Below are positions 53,600 through 61,223 of a DNA stretch of 64,000 nucleotides, one piece after another. This stretch comes from Acrocarpospora macrocephala. Lineage in GTDB: Bacteria; Actinomycetota; Actinomycetes; Streptosporangiales; Streptosporangiaceae. The position numbers and the translations under genes are program-made. Below the pieces are notes generated by a model that ran no database searches, was not told the DNA's origin, and saw nothing but the letters and a program-made list of their open reading frames with translations. How positions within the stretch are numbered: position 1 is the stretch's first letter; every line of letters begins with the position of its first letter. The stretch spans positions 64,502 through 128,501 of the forward strand of contig NZ_BLAE01000012.1 of assembly GCF_009687865.1 (NCBI RefSeq), written 5' to 3'.

Positions 53600-53627
53600 T
53601 ACCTACTGAAAAGGTGACAAGTACCAA
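53600..53627 (-). promoter_or_regulatory. possible promoter of the TcA-like gene
   Basis: On the minus strand there is TTGGTA (53622-53627), a 16-base spacer and TAGGTA (53600-53605), about 70 bases before the GTG. GTGAGA next to the -10 matches part of the ROK palindrome at 54905-54940; that link is weak. Confidence 0.4.
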
Positions 53628-53672
53628 TCCATTTCCGGCTACGAATCTGGGCCGGGCGGGTTTGGTGGTGAG

Positions 53673-54896
53673 CTACCGAAGGGCGCTGTGGGCGAGCGCG
53701 TCCAGCGGGCTGGCCAGGAGTTCGGCGAAGGCCAGTTCGGCCGCGCCGATCAGGGTGGCGTCGTCGCCGAGACCCGCCGTGCGTAGTTGCACCGCTTCGC
53801 GGGAGATGACCAGCACGTTGGCCGCCACCCGGCTGTGCACCTGAGCCGCCGACCCCCGATAGATGTCCGGCAACATCCCGCCGAAGATGACCATGCCCGG
53901 GTTGAAGAGGTTGATCAGGTTCGCCACTCCGATACCGAGCCAGTCCCCGATCCGGCGCAGCGCCTCCCTGGCCGCTTCGTCCCCCTCCTCAGCGGCGTCA
54001 ACCACGGCGCGGATGCCATCGTGGCCAACCAGCTCGGCCGACCGCCCGGCGGCGTCCAGCAGCGCCCGCTCCCCCACCTCAGCCTCCAGGCACCCCCGCG
54101 AGCCACAGCCGCACGGCCTCCCGTCGTACGGGTTCACGATCATGTGGCCGAGCTCACAGCCGTACCCGCCGTCCCCGTCGAGCAGCTTGCCACCGACGAT
54201 GATCCCGCCGCCTACCCCGACGTCCCCGTGCAGATAGATCAGATTCTGGTAGCCGACACCCACCCCGCGTTCATGCTCGGCCAGCGCCCCCAGATGAGCT
54301 TCATTGCCCACCGCCACCGGCAACCCGAGCCCCAGCCGCTGCCCAAGCTCGGTGCCGAACGCTTGATCCACCCAGCCCATATCCGGCCCGAACCGCACCA
54401 TGCCATCACCAGGCCGGATCATGCCGCAGTAAGCCGCACCGATCCCGACACACACCGAATCCGCCTGCCCGCACAGCTCACGCGCGAACCCCGCAAGCAC
54501 CCCGACGACATCGTCCAGGTCAGCCCCCGCCCGCTGGCGCACCGCCTCCCGCCGGTCCAGGACCTTGCCGCCCAGCCCCACCCGGGCGGCGACCAGCCGG
54601 TCCACCCGCACATCAAAGGCCAGCACATAAAACCGGTCGGTCTCCGGCCGAACCACAAGCGACGGCCGCCCGGCCCTCCCGGTGTCCCTGGGCAGCTCCT
54701 CCCGAACCAGCCCCGCGCCGGTGAGCTCCGCCGTCAACGCCATGATCGTGCTCCGGTTCAGCCCCATCCGCTCCGCCAGCGCCGAACGGGAGAGCGACCC
54801 CTCCAAGTGCACATGCCTCAGCAACTCGCCGAGGTTGCTCCGACGACTCTCCTCCTGGGACCGTCCGGATTTCAGCATCGCAAGATCCTGCCGCAT
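53673..54896 (-). CDS. ROK-family transcriptional regulator
   Basis: This 407-residue protein starts MRQDLAMLKSGRSQEES. A winged helix (about 20-75) contains LSRSALAERMGLNRSTIMALTAEL. The ROK sugar-kinase-like domain (about 85-390) has GIGAAYCGMIRPGDG, the zinc-binding GHMIVNPYDGRPCGCGSRGCLE signature and LINLFNPGMVIFGG. ROK repressors of the NagC/XylR type respond to sugars. A perfect 11-bp inverted repeat just upstream is a likely autoregulatory site. The TcA-like gene lies 142 bases downstream on the same strand and may be under its influence; this is inference. Confidence 0.92.
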   Translation of the reverse strand: MRQDLAMLKSGRSQEESRRSNLGELLRHVHLEGSLSRSALAERMGLNRSTIMALTAELTGAGLVREELPRDTGRAGRPSLVVRPETDRFYVLAFDVRVDRLVAARVGLGGKVLDRREAVRQRAGADLDDVVGVLAGFARELCGQADSVCVGIGAAYCGMIRPGDGMVRFGPDMGWVDQAFGTELGQRLGLGLPVAVGNEAHLGALAEHERGVGVGYQNLIYLHGDVGVGGGIIVGGKLLDGDGGYGCELGHMIVNPYDGRPCGCGSRGCLEAEVGERALLDAAGRSAELVGHDGIRAVVDAAEEGDEAAREALRRIGDWLGIGVANLINLFNPGMVIFGGMLPDIYRGSAAQVHSRVAANVLVISREAVQLRTAGLGDDATLIGAAELAFAELLASPLDALAHSALR

Positions 54897-54904
54897 ATGG
54901 GTGT

Positions 54905-54940
54905 TGTGCTCTCACCATCTTGCAATCAAGTGAGAGCACA
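54905..54940. promoter_or_regulatory. perfect inverted repeat upstream of the ROK gene
   Basis: TGTGCTCTCAC and GTGAGAGCACA are perfect inverted copies with a 14-base AT-richer spacer, 8 to 44 bases before the ROK start. The arrangement suits binding of a dimeric ROK repressor and autoregulation. Confidence 0.65.
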
Positions 54941-54987
54941 CACCAATCACGGCGGCGCTTACTCAACGGACGAAGCCATCCCCACCG

Positions 54988-55398
54988 TCACACGGGGCCC
55001 AGGAGATCCCACCGATTGCCGGCGATGTCAAGGAACACGACAACCCTTCCGTACGGCTCCGCCCGCGGCGACGTGACGAACTCCACCCCCGCGGCGGCCA
55101 TCCGCTCATAAGCGGCATCGAAATCATCCACCCGCAGAAAGAACCCCACCCGACCAGCAACCTGATCCCCGATCGCCGCCACCTGCCGCTCCCCATCCGC
55201 ACGAGCCAGCAGAATCCCCGCACCCCCACCCGGAGGCCGCACAGTAACCCACCGCTTGGGACGCCCATCGTTGGTCAGCGAAGGCGAATCTTCAACGAGA
55301 TCGAACCCCAGGATCTTGGTGAAAAACTCGATCGCCCGGTCATAGTCCTCGACGATGATGGTCAGCAATTCGATGAACACCACAGCCACCCTAGCCAC
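54988..55398 (-). CDS. VOC-family (glyoxalase-like) protein
   Basis: About 136 residues from a GTG at 55398; a GTG at 55389 (MAVVFIELLTIIVED) is an alternative. The single vicinal-oxygen-chelate fold is visible: DYDRAIEFFTKILGFDLVED, GRVGFFLRVDDFDAAYERM and YGRVVVFLDIAGNRWDLLGP. Members bind a divalent metal and act as glyoxalases, dioxygenases or antibiotic-resistance proteins; the substrate is not predictable. It is divergent from the SnoaL-like gene with only 26 bases between starts. Confidence 0.88.
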   Translation of the reverse strand: MARVAVVFIELLTIIVEDYDRAIEFFTKILGFDLVEDSPSLTNDGRPKRWVTVRPPGGGAGILLARADGERQVAAIGDQVAGRVGFFLRVDDFDAAYERMAAAGVEFVTSPRAEPYGRVVVFLDIAGNRWDLLGPV

Positions 55399-55424
55399 CC
55401 CGCACGGCCCCCCGGAGACCTCCC

Positions 55425-55796
55425 GTGACCAGTAACGACTGGGTTGACCCCACCGAATTGCTCCAACGCATGTACACCGCGTTCAACAGCCGAAACATCG
55501 ACGAACTGCTGGCCACCATGAGCCCCGATGTCGACTGGCCCGACATGATCGAGGGCACCCGCCTCCACGGCCCCGCCCAGGTCCGCACCTACTGGCTCCG
55601 CCAGTTCGACACGATCGACCCCCACGTCGAACCCCAAGGATTCACGCTCGACCCCGACGGCCGCATCATCACCGACGTACATCAGGTGGTCCGAAACCAC
55701 GCGGGCGAAACCCTGGCCGACCAGATGGTCCAGCACGTCTACACCATCCGGAACGGCCTCATCGAGCGCATGGACGTCCAGACCGTCGAACAATGA
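55425..55796 (+). CDS. SnoaL/NTF2-like protein
   Basis: This 123-residue protein starts at a GTG (MTSNDWVDPTELLQRMYTAF), with GGAG about eleven bases before. The NTF2-like pattern is clear: LQRMYTAFNSRNIDELLATM, SPDVDWPDMIEGTRLHGPAQV, RTYWLRQFDTIDPHVEP and an ending HVYTIRNGLIERMDVQ. Such proteins are small cone-shaped binding proteins or isomerases; the ligand is unknown. Confidence 0.88.
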   Translation: MTSNDWVDPTELLQRMYTAFNSRNIDELLATMSPDVDWPDMIEGTRLHGPAQVRTYWLRQFDTIDPHVEPQGFTLDPDGRIITDVHQVVRNHAGETLADQMVQHVYTIRNGLIERMDVQTVEQ

Positions 55797-55916
55797 GCGG
55801 GTTGCCACGCGCTTCGAACTAATAGCGCTTGTGGGGCGCGGCCAAGGCTTGACCTGGCAAGGTCTTCTCGAACGGGTGGGTGCTGCGCTCTACACTGAAT
55901 TGGCGCATGGCGCCAG

Positions 55917-56957
55917 GTGCTGATGGACTGGAACTTGGAGCACTACGTTATGGCCGTCACGGCTAGTCTGCCGGGCGATCTCGACGACGCCCTCGATGCC
56001 GCGCTCAGGAGATTCGCTCCCGCTGATATGGCGCGGTCCGTGCAGGATTTGATGAGGCAGTATCGGGATGGGGTTGCTCCCGCTGATGTCATCCTCGACT
56101 CGGAGATCGATGTTGCGGCGTATGCCGGGTATCGGATGCCTGCGACGTTTGCGGCGGTGTCGGCGGCTTTGCGGCATACGGCGGAGTTGGCGCCGGGGTT
56201 CTTGCCGCGTACCCATGTGGATGTCGGGGGTGGGACCGGGGCTTCGGTGTGGGCGGCGGCGCGGGTCTGGGAGTCGCTTGAGAAGGTGACGGTTCTGGAG
56301 CAGTCGCCCAAGGCGATCGCCATGGGTGAATGGCTGGCGAAACGGTCGGAGAGTTCGGCTGTGCGTAGAGGTCAGTGGAGGCGGGGAGTTATCCACAAGG
56401 CTGTGGATAAACCTGCGGCGGATCTGGTCACCATGTCGTACGTGCTGGGTGAGTTGCCCGCCGCTGTGCAGGAGAGCGTCGTCGGGTCGTTGGCCGCGGA
56501 CGCTGAGATGGTCGTGTTGATCGAGCCTGGCACTCCGGCGGGATACGGCAGGATCCTCGCCGCCCGCGATGTGCTGATAAATCATGGTCTGTCGGTGGTG
56601 GCTCCCTGCCCGCATGACCACGCCTGCCCCATCCCCCGCGGCCGGGACTGGTGCCATTTCTCGGTACGGCTGAACCGCACCGCCCTGCACCGGCAGATCA
56701 AGGTAGGCACCCTCAGCTTCGAAGACGAGAAGTTCTCCTATGTCGCCGCCTCCCGCCACCCCTGGCCCCGGGCGACCAACCGGGTCCTACGCCATCCCAC
56801 CCAACGCAAGGGAATGGTCTCCATGCGCCTGTGCACAGACGAACCCGGCCTGACCGACGCCATCGTCTCCAAACGCCAGCGCGACCTCTACCACCACGCC
56901 CGCGACATCTCCTGGGGAAACCAATGGCCACCGGCGACGGCGCCGAATCACTCCTGA
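55917..56957 (+). CDS. Rsm22-type ribosomal small-subunit methyltransferase
   Basis: About 346 residues from a GTG at 55917; ATGs at 55923 and 55950 (MAVTASLPGDLDDAL) are alternatives, and codon bias favours the longer forms. The methyltransferase core has VDVGGGTGASVWAAA for SAM binding and VTMSYVLGELP. A cysteine cluster CPHDHACPI followed by DWCHFS fits the iron-sulfur site of the Rsm22 family, which methylates or helps assemble the small ribosomal subunit. A TACACT hexamer at 55891-55896 may be the -10 box. The exact rRNA target in actinomycetes is unknown. Confidence 0.87.
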   Translation: MLMDWNLEHYVMAVTASLPGDLDDALDAALRRFAPADMARSVQDLMRQYRDGVAPADVILDSEIDVAAYAGYRMPATFAAVSAALRHTAELAPGFLPRTHVDVGGGTGASVWAAARVWESLEKVTVLEQSPKAIAMGEWLAKRSESSAVRRGQWRRGVIHKAVDKPAADLVTMSYVLGELPAAVQESVVGSLAADAEMVVLIEPGTPAGYGRILAARDVLINHGLSVVAPCPHDHACPIPRGRDWCHFSVRLNRTALHRQIKVGTLSFEDEKFSYVAASRHPWPRATNRVLRHPTQRKGMVSMRLCTDEPGLTDAIVSKRQRDLYHHARDISWGNQWPPATAPNHS

Positions 56958-56993
56958 TTAGGGAATCAACACCACATTGCCGACAATCCGCAC

Positions 56994-57086
56994 ATGAACG
57001 ACTACACCGAGTCGCTAATCGAACGTGCGAGCTATATCCTGGCGGAGGTTGTCCAGCCGATTAACGACAGGAGGTGTCCCAGATGA
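56994..57086 (+). CDS. 30-residue small protein coupled to the next gene
   Basis: The ATG at 56994 opens MNDYTESLIERASYILAEVV and ten further residues, ending ...RRCPR. Its TGA overlaps the next ATG as ATGA, and the AGGAGG for that gene lies within its last codons. It is predicted to be helical and amphipathic. The overlap, not homology, is the main support. It could act as a leader peptide or small partner protein. Confidence 0.5.
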   Translation: MNDYTESLIERASYILAEVVQPINDRRCPR

Positions 57087-57409
57087 GTGAGGATCACCCC
57101 GATCCGGGGCTGTCAGGGGAGTTGGTGCGGAAACTGGTGCACCAGGCCGTGCTGATCGCCGCCGCCGACGGCGATGGGTCGCTGGTGGCGTGCGATGTTG
57201 AGACGGCGATGGCGGAGATCGTGATCCTGGCGCAGGCGATCGATCAGATCGACACCGCGATCGCGGCCCGGCTTGCGGTGGCCAATGCCGGGAAAGGCCA
57301 CCAACTCTCGGCCCCGTCCCGGACCGACGAGGCGCACCTACAGGCAGCCCCCGGGCAATCGCATCCCACGAGCGCGGCTAGACCAGCAGCATGGACGCGG
57401 AGGCGGTGA
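57083..57409 (+). CDS. hypothetical protein, 108 residues
   Basis: It starts at an ATG (MSEDHPDPGLSGELVRKLV) with AGGAGG eight bases before; a GTG at 57074 is less well placed. Residues about 10-70 look like a helical domain (AVLIAAADGDGSLVACDVET, EIVILAQAIDQIDTAIAARL). The last 35 residues are Pro/Ala/Arg-rich and may be disordered. No family is recognised. Translational coupling to the 30-residue ORF is likely. Confidence 0.65.
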   Translation: MSEDHPDPGLSGELVRKLVHQAVLIAAADGDGSLVACDVETAMAEIVILAQAIDQIDTAIAARLAVANAGKGHQLSAPSRTDEAHLQAAPGQSHPTSAARPAAWTRRR

Positions 57410-57603
57410 CCCACAGAAGATCACAAGCCGATCGGCATCGGATCGCCGCGAGGTCGTGCACGGCTGTGGAGCCGGGGGGGGTGGGGTCCGGGAATCGGGT
57501 GGATCGGGTGGTGACGCTTCACTCGTTGGATTGATCGGTGTCACCGGGTGTTCTCACGGGTGGCCCATGGTCTGTTCCGTACCAGACGGATACGGAGGCG
57601 ACG

Positions 57604-59283
57604 ATGGGCCACAGTCACCACCATCATGAGCAGCACGAGCACCATCACGATCATGCGGGCGACCTGTCCGTGCCGGAGCGGGAACTGGAGCCGGGTGAGT
57701 TGAACCGGCGGTCGCTGATGCGGCGGGCGGGGTTGCTCGGTGCGGCGGCGATGGCGGCGGGGGCGGTGGCGAGTCCGGCCGCGGCTGCGACGCCTCGGCA
57801 TCCGGGGCGGGAGCCGCGGCACGGGTACCAGTGGCTGGCGGGCGATCACCACATTCACACCCAGCACAGCAGTGACGCGCTCTACCGCGTGGTCGACCAC
57901 GTGCGGCACGCCAACGCGTACGGGCTCGACTGGATGGTCATCACCGACCATGGTGGCGCGGCGCACGCCAGGATCGGTGTGGAGAAGGTGAATCCGGACA
58001 TCGTCCAGGCGCGTGAGGCGTACGAGGATGTGCTGATTTTTCAGGGGCTCGAGTGGAACATTCCGGCGGCTGAGCATGCCACCGTTTTCGTGCACCCGGG
58101 CCGCAACGAGGTCGCGGTGCTGAAGGAGTTCGAGAACTCCTACGACGGTTCGGTCAAGAACGCCAACGACAGCACGCCGGCCAATGAGGCGCTGGCGGTG
58201 GCGGGGATCGCGTTCCTGGGTGAGCAGGTGCGGCGGCGGCGTATTCCGGACGCGCTGTTCTTCGCCAACCACCCGGCGCGGCGGGGCGTCGACTCGCCGC
58301 ACGAGATCCGCGCCTGGCGGGACTCGGACCCGTCGATTGCGGTCGGTTTCGAGGGCGCGCCCGGCCACCAGGCCGCGGGGATCAAGGCGCCGCTCGGGCC
58401 GGGCAGCGGGCGTGGCTTCTACAGCGGCAGCCCGAGCGCGGCCTCATTCCCGGCGTATCCGGTCGAGAGCTACCGTACGTTCGGCGGTTTCGACTGGATG
58501 ACGTCCACCGTCGGCGGACTCTGGGACAGCTTGCTCGCTGAGGGCAAACCGTGGTGGATCAGCGCGAACTCGGACTCGCACCAGGTGTACGGGGACACCG
58601 CGCAGCGCGGCCCGAACAGCGACTTCGAGGCCAACGGGCGTTACAACGACCCCGTCTACGGGCAGCCCACGCAGGTCACCGCGGGTGACTTCTGGCCCGG
58701 CTTCTACAGCCGCACCAACGTCGGCGCCGAGGACTTCTCTTACGCCGCCGTCATGCGCGGCCTGCGCGCGGGCCGGGTCTGGGTCGACCACGGCAACCTC
58801 ATCGGGGGCCTGAACGTGCGCGCCCGCGTCGCCGGGAGCCGGGATTCGGGCATCACCCTCGGCGACACGCTGGTGGTCCGCAAGGGCACGCCGGTCGAGC
58901 TGGTCATCGAGATCGATCTGGCCGCCGAGCCGAACTGGGCGCAGTTCGTGCCGGTGCTGGCCCGGGTGGACGTCATCCAGGGCGACGTCACCGGACCGGC
59001 CGCCGATCCCGACGTGTTCACCACGCCGAGCACGAAGGTCGTCAAGTCCTTCGAGGTCACAGCGGGGGCGAAGGGATCCGTCCGGTTCGTGTACGGGATC
59101 GGGCCGGTCGATCGGCCGATCTACCTTCGGGTGCGCGGCACGGACGGCAAACGTTCCGCAGTCGGCCTGCTCGGCGCGGGCGTCGACCCGGCCGGACCCC
59201 AGATGGACGTGCTCGGCGACGCCGATCCGTGGCTTGACCTGTGGTTCTACAGCAACCCGCTCTGGGTGCGTCCACGCGGATGA
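57604..59283 (+). CDS. Tat-exported PHP-domain phosphoesterase with His-rich N-terminus
   Basis: This 559-residue protein starts MGHSHHHHEQHEHHHDHAGD with GGAGG four bases upstream. The first 20 residues are mostly His, Asp and Glu. A twin-arginine signal (LNRRSLMRRAGLLGAAAMA, about 32-60) follows. The PHP domain begins AGDHHIHTQHSSDALYRVVD (metal-binding HxHxxxSSD) and continues with MVITDHGG and FQGLEWNIP. Mid-protein sequence has SANSDSHQVYGD, another metal-ligand segment. The C-terminal third is beta-rich. PHP enzymes cleave phosphoesters with three metal ions. The His tract might buffer or deliver metal. The next gene overlaps by four bases. Confidence 0.9.
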   Translation: MGHSHHHHEQHEHHHDHAGDLSVPERELEPGELNRRSLMRRAGLLGAAAMAAGAVASPAAAATPRHPGREPRHGYQWLAGDHHIHTQHSSDALYRVVDHVRHANAYGLDWMVITDHGGAAHARIGVEKVNPDIVQAREAYEDVLIFQGLEWNIPAAEHATVFVHPGRNEVAVLKEFENSYDGSVKNANDSTPANEALAVAGIAFLGEQVRRRRIPDALFFANHPARRGVDSPHEIRAWRDSDPSIAVGFEGAPGHQAAGIKAPLGPGSGRGFYSGSPSAASFPAYPVESYRTFGGFDWMTSTVGGLWDSLLAEGKPWWISANSDSHQVYGDTAQRGPNSDFEANGRYNDPVYGQPTQVTAGDFWPGFYSRTNVGAEDFSYAAVMRGLRAGRVWVDHGNLIGGLNVRARVAGSRDSGITLGDTLVVRKGTPVELVIEIDLAAEPNWAQFVPVLARVDVIQGDVTGPAADPDVFTTPSTKVVKSFEVTAGAKGSVRFVYGIGPVDRPIYLRVRGTDGKRSAVGLLGAGVDPAGPQMDVLGDADPWLDLWFYSNPLWVRPRG

Positions 59284-59828
59284 CCATCCTGGGAATCGAC
59301 GCGGGCACCCCCGACGTCGCGGCGGCCGAGCATCTGATCCACGACCTGGTGACGATGCTCGGCCCGCCGGCCCTGGCCTGTACGCACTTCGTGCGCACCG
59401 GCCGCCCCCATGTGGCGGTCACCCTCGTCGTGGAACCTGATGTCCAGCCCGATTTGGCGGAGTACGGCGTTGCGTGGGGCGACCGGCGTACCGGGCCGGA
59501 AGAACTGGCGGCGGGAGCGTCGCAGGCGGTGGCCGAGTTCGAGGCCGGAGGCGGGCGAGCCGTGGTCTTCGCCGGATCCGCTGGAGTCAGTGGCGTGCTG
59601 ACGGTGGCCGAGTTGGTCGAGCGGTCAGCCATCGAGCAGGTCTCGGTGCTGGCGTCGCCGTCCCCGGCCGCGCCGGAGGTCGTGCTGGACACGCGCGGAT
59701 ATCTGCGGCCGGAGCGAAAGGCCGGAGTGCTGACCCTCGCCACGACGCCGGGATTGTTGCCGGATGGCACGGTAGGGCTGGTGCCGTTTGAGATTCTTGA
59801 TGTCCAAGCATGCTGCGGGGGCCACTAA
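59280..59828 (+). CDS. unknown protein coupled to the PHP enzyme, C-terminal ACCGGH
   Basis: This 182-residue protein starts MTILGIDAGTPDVAAAEHL, at an ATG overlapping the PHP stop as ATGA. It reads as an alternating alpha/beta protein (ALACTHFVRTGRPHVAVTLV, AVVFAGSAGVSGVLTVAELV) and ends VQACCGGH, a short potential metal-binding tail. There is no signal peptide, so it would stay in the cytoplasm while its neighbour is exported. No family is recognised. Confidence 0.75.
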   Translation: MTILGIDAGTPDVAAAEHLIHDLVTMLGPPALACTHFVRTGRPHVAVTLVVEPDVQPDLAEYGVAWGDRRTGPEELAAGASQAVAEFEAGGGRAVVFAGSAGVSGVLTVAELVERSAIEQVSVLASPSPAAPEVVLDTRGYLRPERKAGVLTLATTPGLLPDGTVGLVPFEILDVQACCGGH

Positions 59829-59919
59829 CTAAGACCGTGCCTTGTTTGGTGATCTATCGTTGGTTCTGTCGTGACGGCGTTCGTGGATCTTCACCGTCCC
59901 TACGAGCGCCACGCCGACC

Positions 59920-60279
59920 TCATGGGACGCAGTGTTTCTTAGAAGAGGTCTCGTATCCCTGGGAGTATCCAGAGCCGTAGCCTGCTCTGTATCCCACCCA
60001 CCAAGCACCCTCCTTATCCGCATAAGCCAGGGCGTACCCCTTGTTCACGTCGAACTGGCAACGTTGCCAAGCATCCTGCTCAGCGGCCGCCATGCCGTTG
60101 CGTGTGCCTTCCGCGTAGCCCTCTTGGTACGGCGACGGTGGATCGGTGCCCGGAGCCGCCGTCATCGAGGTGATGACCTTGGCCGACGTAGAGTCGGTTG
60201 AAGCCTCCGAACTGCTGACCGGCCACAGCGCGGCAGTGACGACTATGGCGCAGCCAATTGTTGCGCGAACGTCACGCAT
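59920..60279 (-). CDS. small secreted Gly/Tyr-rich protein
   Basis: This 119-residue protein starts MRDVRATIGCAIVVTAALWP with a strong AAGGAGGA seven bases upstream. A Sec signal (about 1-28) ends near SSSEAS. The mature part has YQEGYAEGTRNGMAAAEQDA and YRAGYGSGYSQGYETSSKKH, a repeated Gly-Tyr pattern, and two Cys (about 87 and 117) that could pair. It follows the other secreted-protein gene by 19 bases, in the same operon. The function is unknown. Confidence 0.75.
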   Translation of the reverse strand: MRDVRATIGCAIVVTAALWPVSSSEASTDSTSAKVITSMTAAPGTDPPSPYQEGYAEGTRNGMAAAEQDAWQRCQFDVNKGYALAYADKEGAWWVGYRAGYGSGYSQGYETSSKKHCVP

Positions 60280-60298
60280 GTCGATTCCTCCTTCATGG

Positions 60299-60934
60299 TC
60301 AGATATCATCCGCTGTCCGCTGCGAGAGACCGTACTGTTGGGCGACTGGATTCCATAGGTCCACGAATCTCTGTTTCGCCTGGGTGGCATGTTCGGAGAA
60401 GGAAAGGCCGCTTTGGTAGGCGGAATCCTCTGTCAGGCTCGCGGAGCAGCCGTCGGTTGATCGGTGTCGCGCCCACTCGATAAAGGCTTCGTCAGCATTG
60501 AGTGACATAGTCAACGCATCCTCCAAAGCAGATCGAACGAGGACCCCTCCGGGAAGTGCATCTACTTGAAGGGTCCGGACACTGTCGAGTTGGTTGCGCC
60601 GAGATTCCGCAACATTGCTGAGAGTTGTCATCCCAGCCTGAGGCGCTCCACAGCTCCGTATCTGATCCAGCGCAGGGCCGAGTTCAGAACGCGTGCGGCT
60701 CATGCCGGTCAGCATGGCGTCGACCGCCATGGCCTGCTCGAAGTCCGGTGTCATGCGCTTCGCGGAGCGATCCGAGGTAGGGGAGAACTCCCCTGCGGCA
60801 CCCGAGGTATTCCCGATCACCGCATGATCAAGCGAGGCCGCATCACATGGCAGAACCGATGCCATCGTGGCGGCGAAAACGGCCGTTATAGCCGCCTTTT
60901 TTGCATGTCTTAGTTTGCTGGTTGTTTCCAACAT
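60299..60934 (-). CDS. secreted helical protein of unknown function
   Basis: About 211 residues from ATG 60934 (MLETTSKLRHAKKAAITAVF), giving a normal signal peptide ending near LPCDAA; an upstream in-frame ATG at 61012 would bury it. The mature protein is Ser/Ala/Asp-rich and helical (DFEQAMAVDAMLTGMSRTRS, LDQIRSCGAPQAGMTTLSN, LSFSEHATQAKQRFVDLWN). Its few Cys residues could form disulphides. It begins a two-gene operon of secreted proteins. No family is recognised. Confidence 0.7.
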   Translation of the reverse strand: MLETTSKLRHAKKAAITAVFAATMASVLPCDAASLDHAVIGNTSGAAGEFSPTSDRSAKRMTPDFEQAMAVDAMLTGMSRTRSELGPALDQIRSCGAPQAGMTTLSNVAESRRNQLDSVRTLQVDALPGGVLVRSALEDALTMSLNADEAFIEWARHRSTDGCSASLTEDSAYQSGLSFSEHATQAKQRFVDLWNPVAQQYGLSQRTADDI

Positions 60935-61223
60935 GAATCTCACCAGCTCGCCTGTACGAAGGACTAACCCAATGCGGCGGCGTGGGCCCACTTGCTCAAT
61001 AGGTCGAGCCATGTCCCAATCTTGCCGACCACACTTTAGGTTTCCGGATCGTGAGCCTGAATTTCGCTCCGTCTGGGCTGGGCCCTGTCCACGCTAATGT
61101 ACGGTGCGGAAGTGCCTCAACCACCACACTCTAAAGATTTGGGACGTCCAGTTTTGCCGTGACGCGGAGACGGTCTCAAGTAACCGGCGCCAAGTGCGGC
61201 GGCAGCGGCATTCTGAAAGTGTT

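Noticed and set aside
38357..54987. TcB, TcC/Rhs, or contractile injection genes near TcA
   Set aside because: I looked on both strands for SpvB-like, Rhs-repeat, sheath or tube sequences and saw none.
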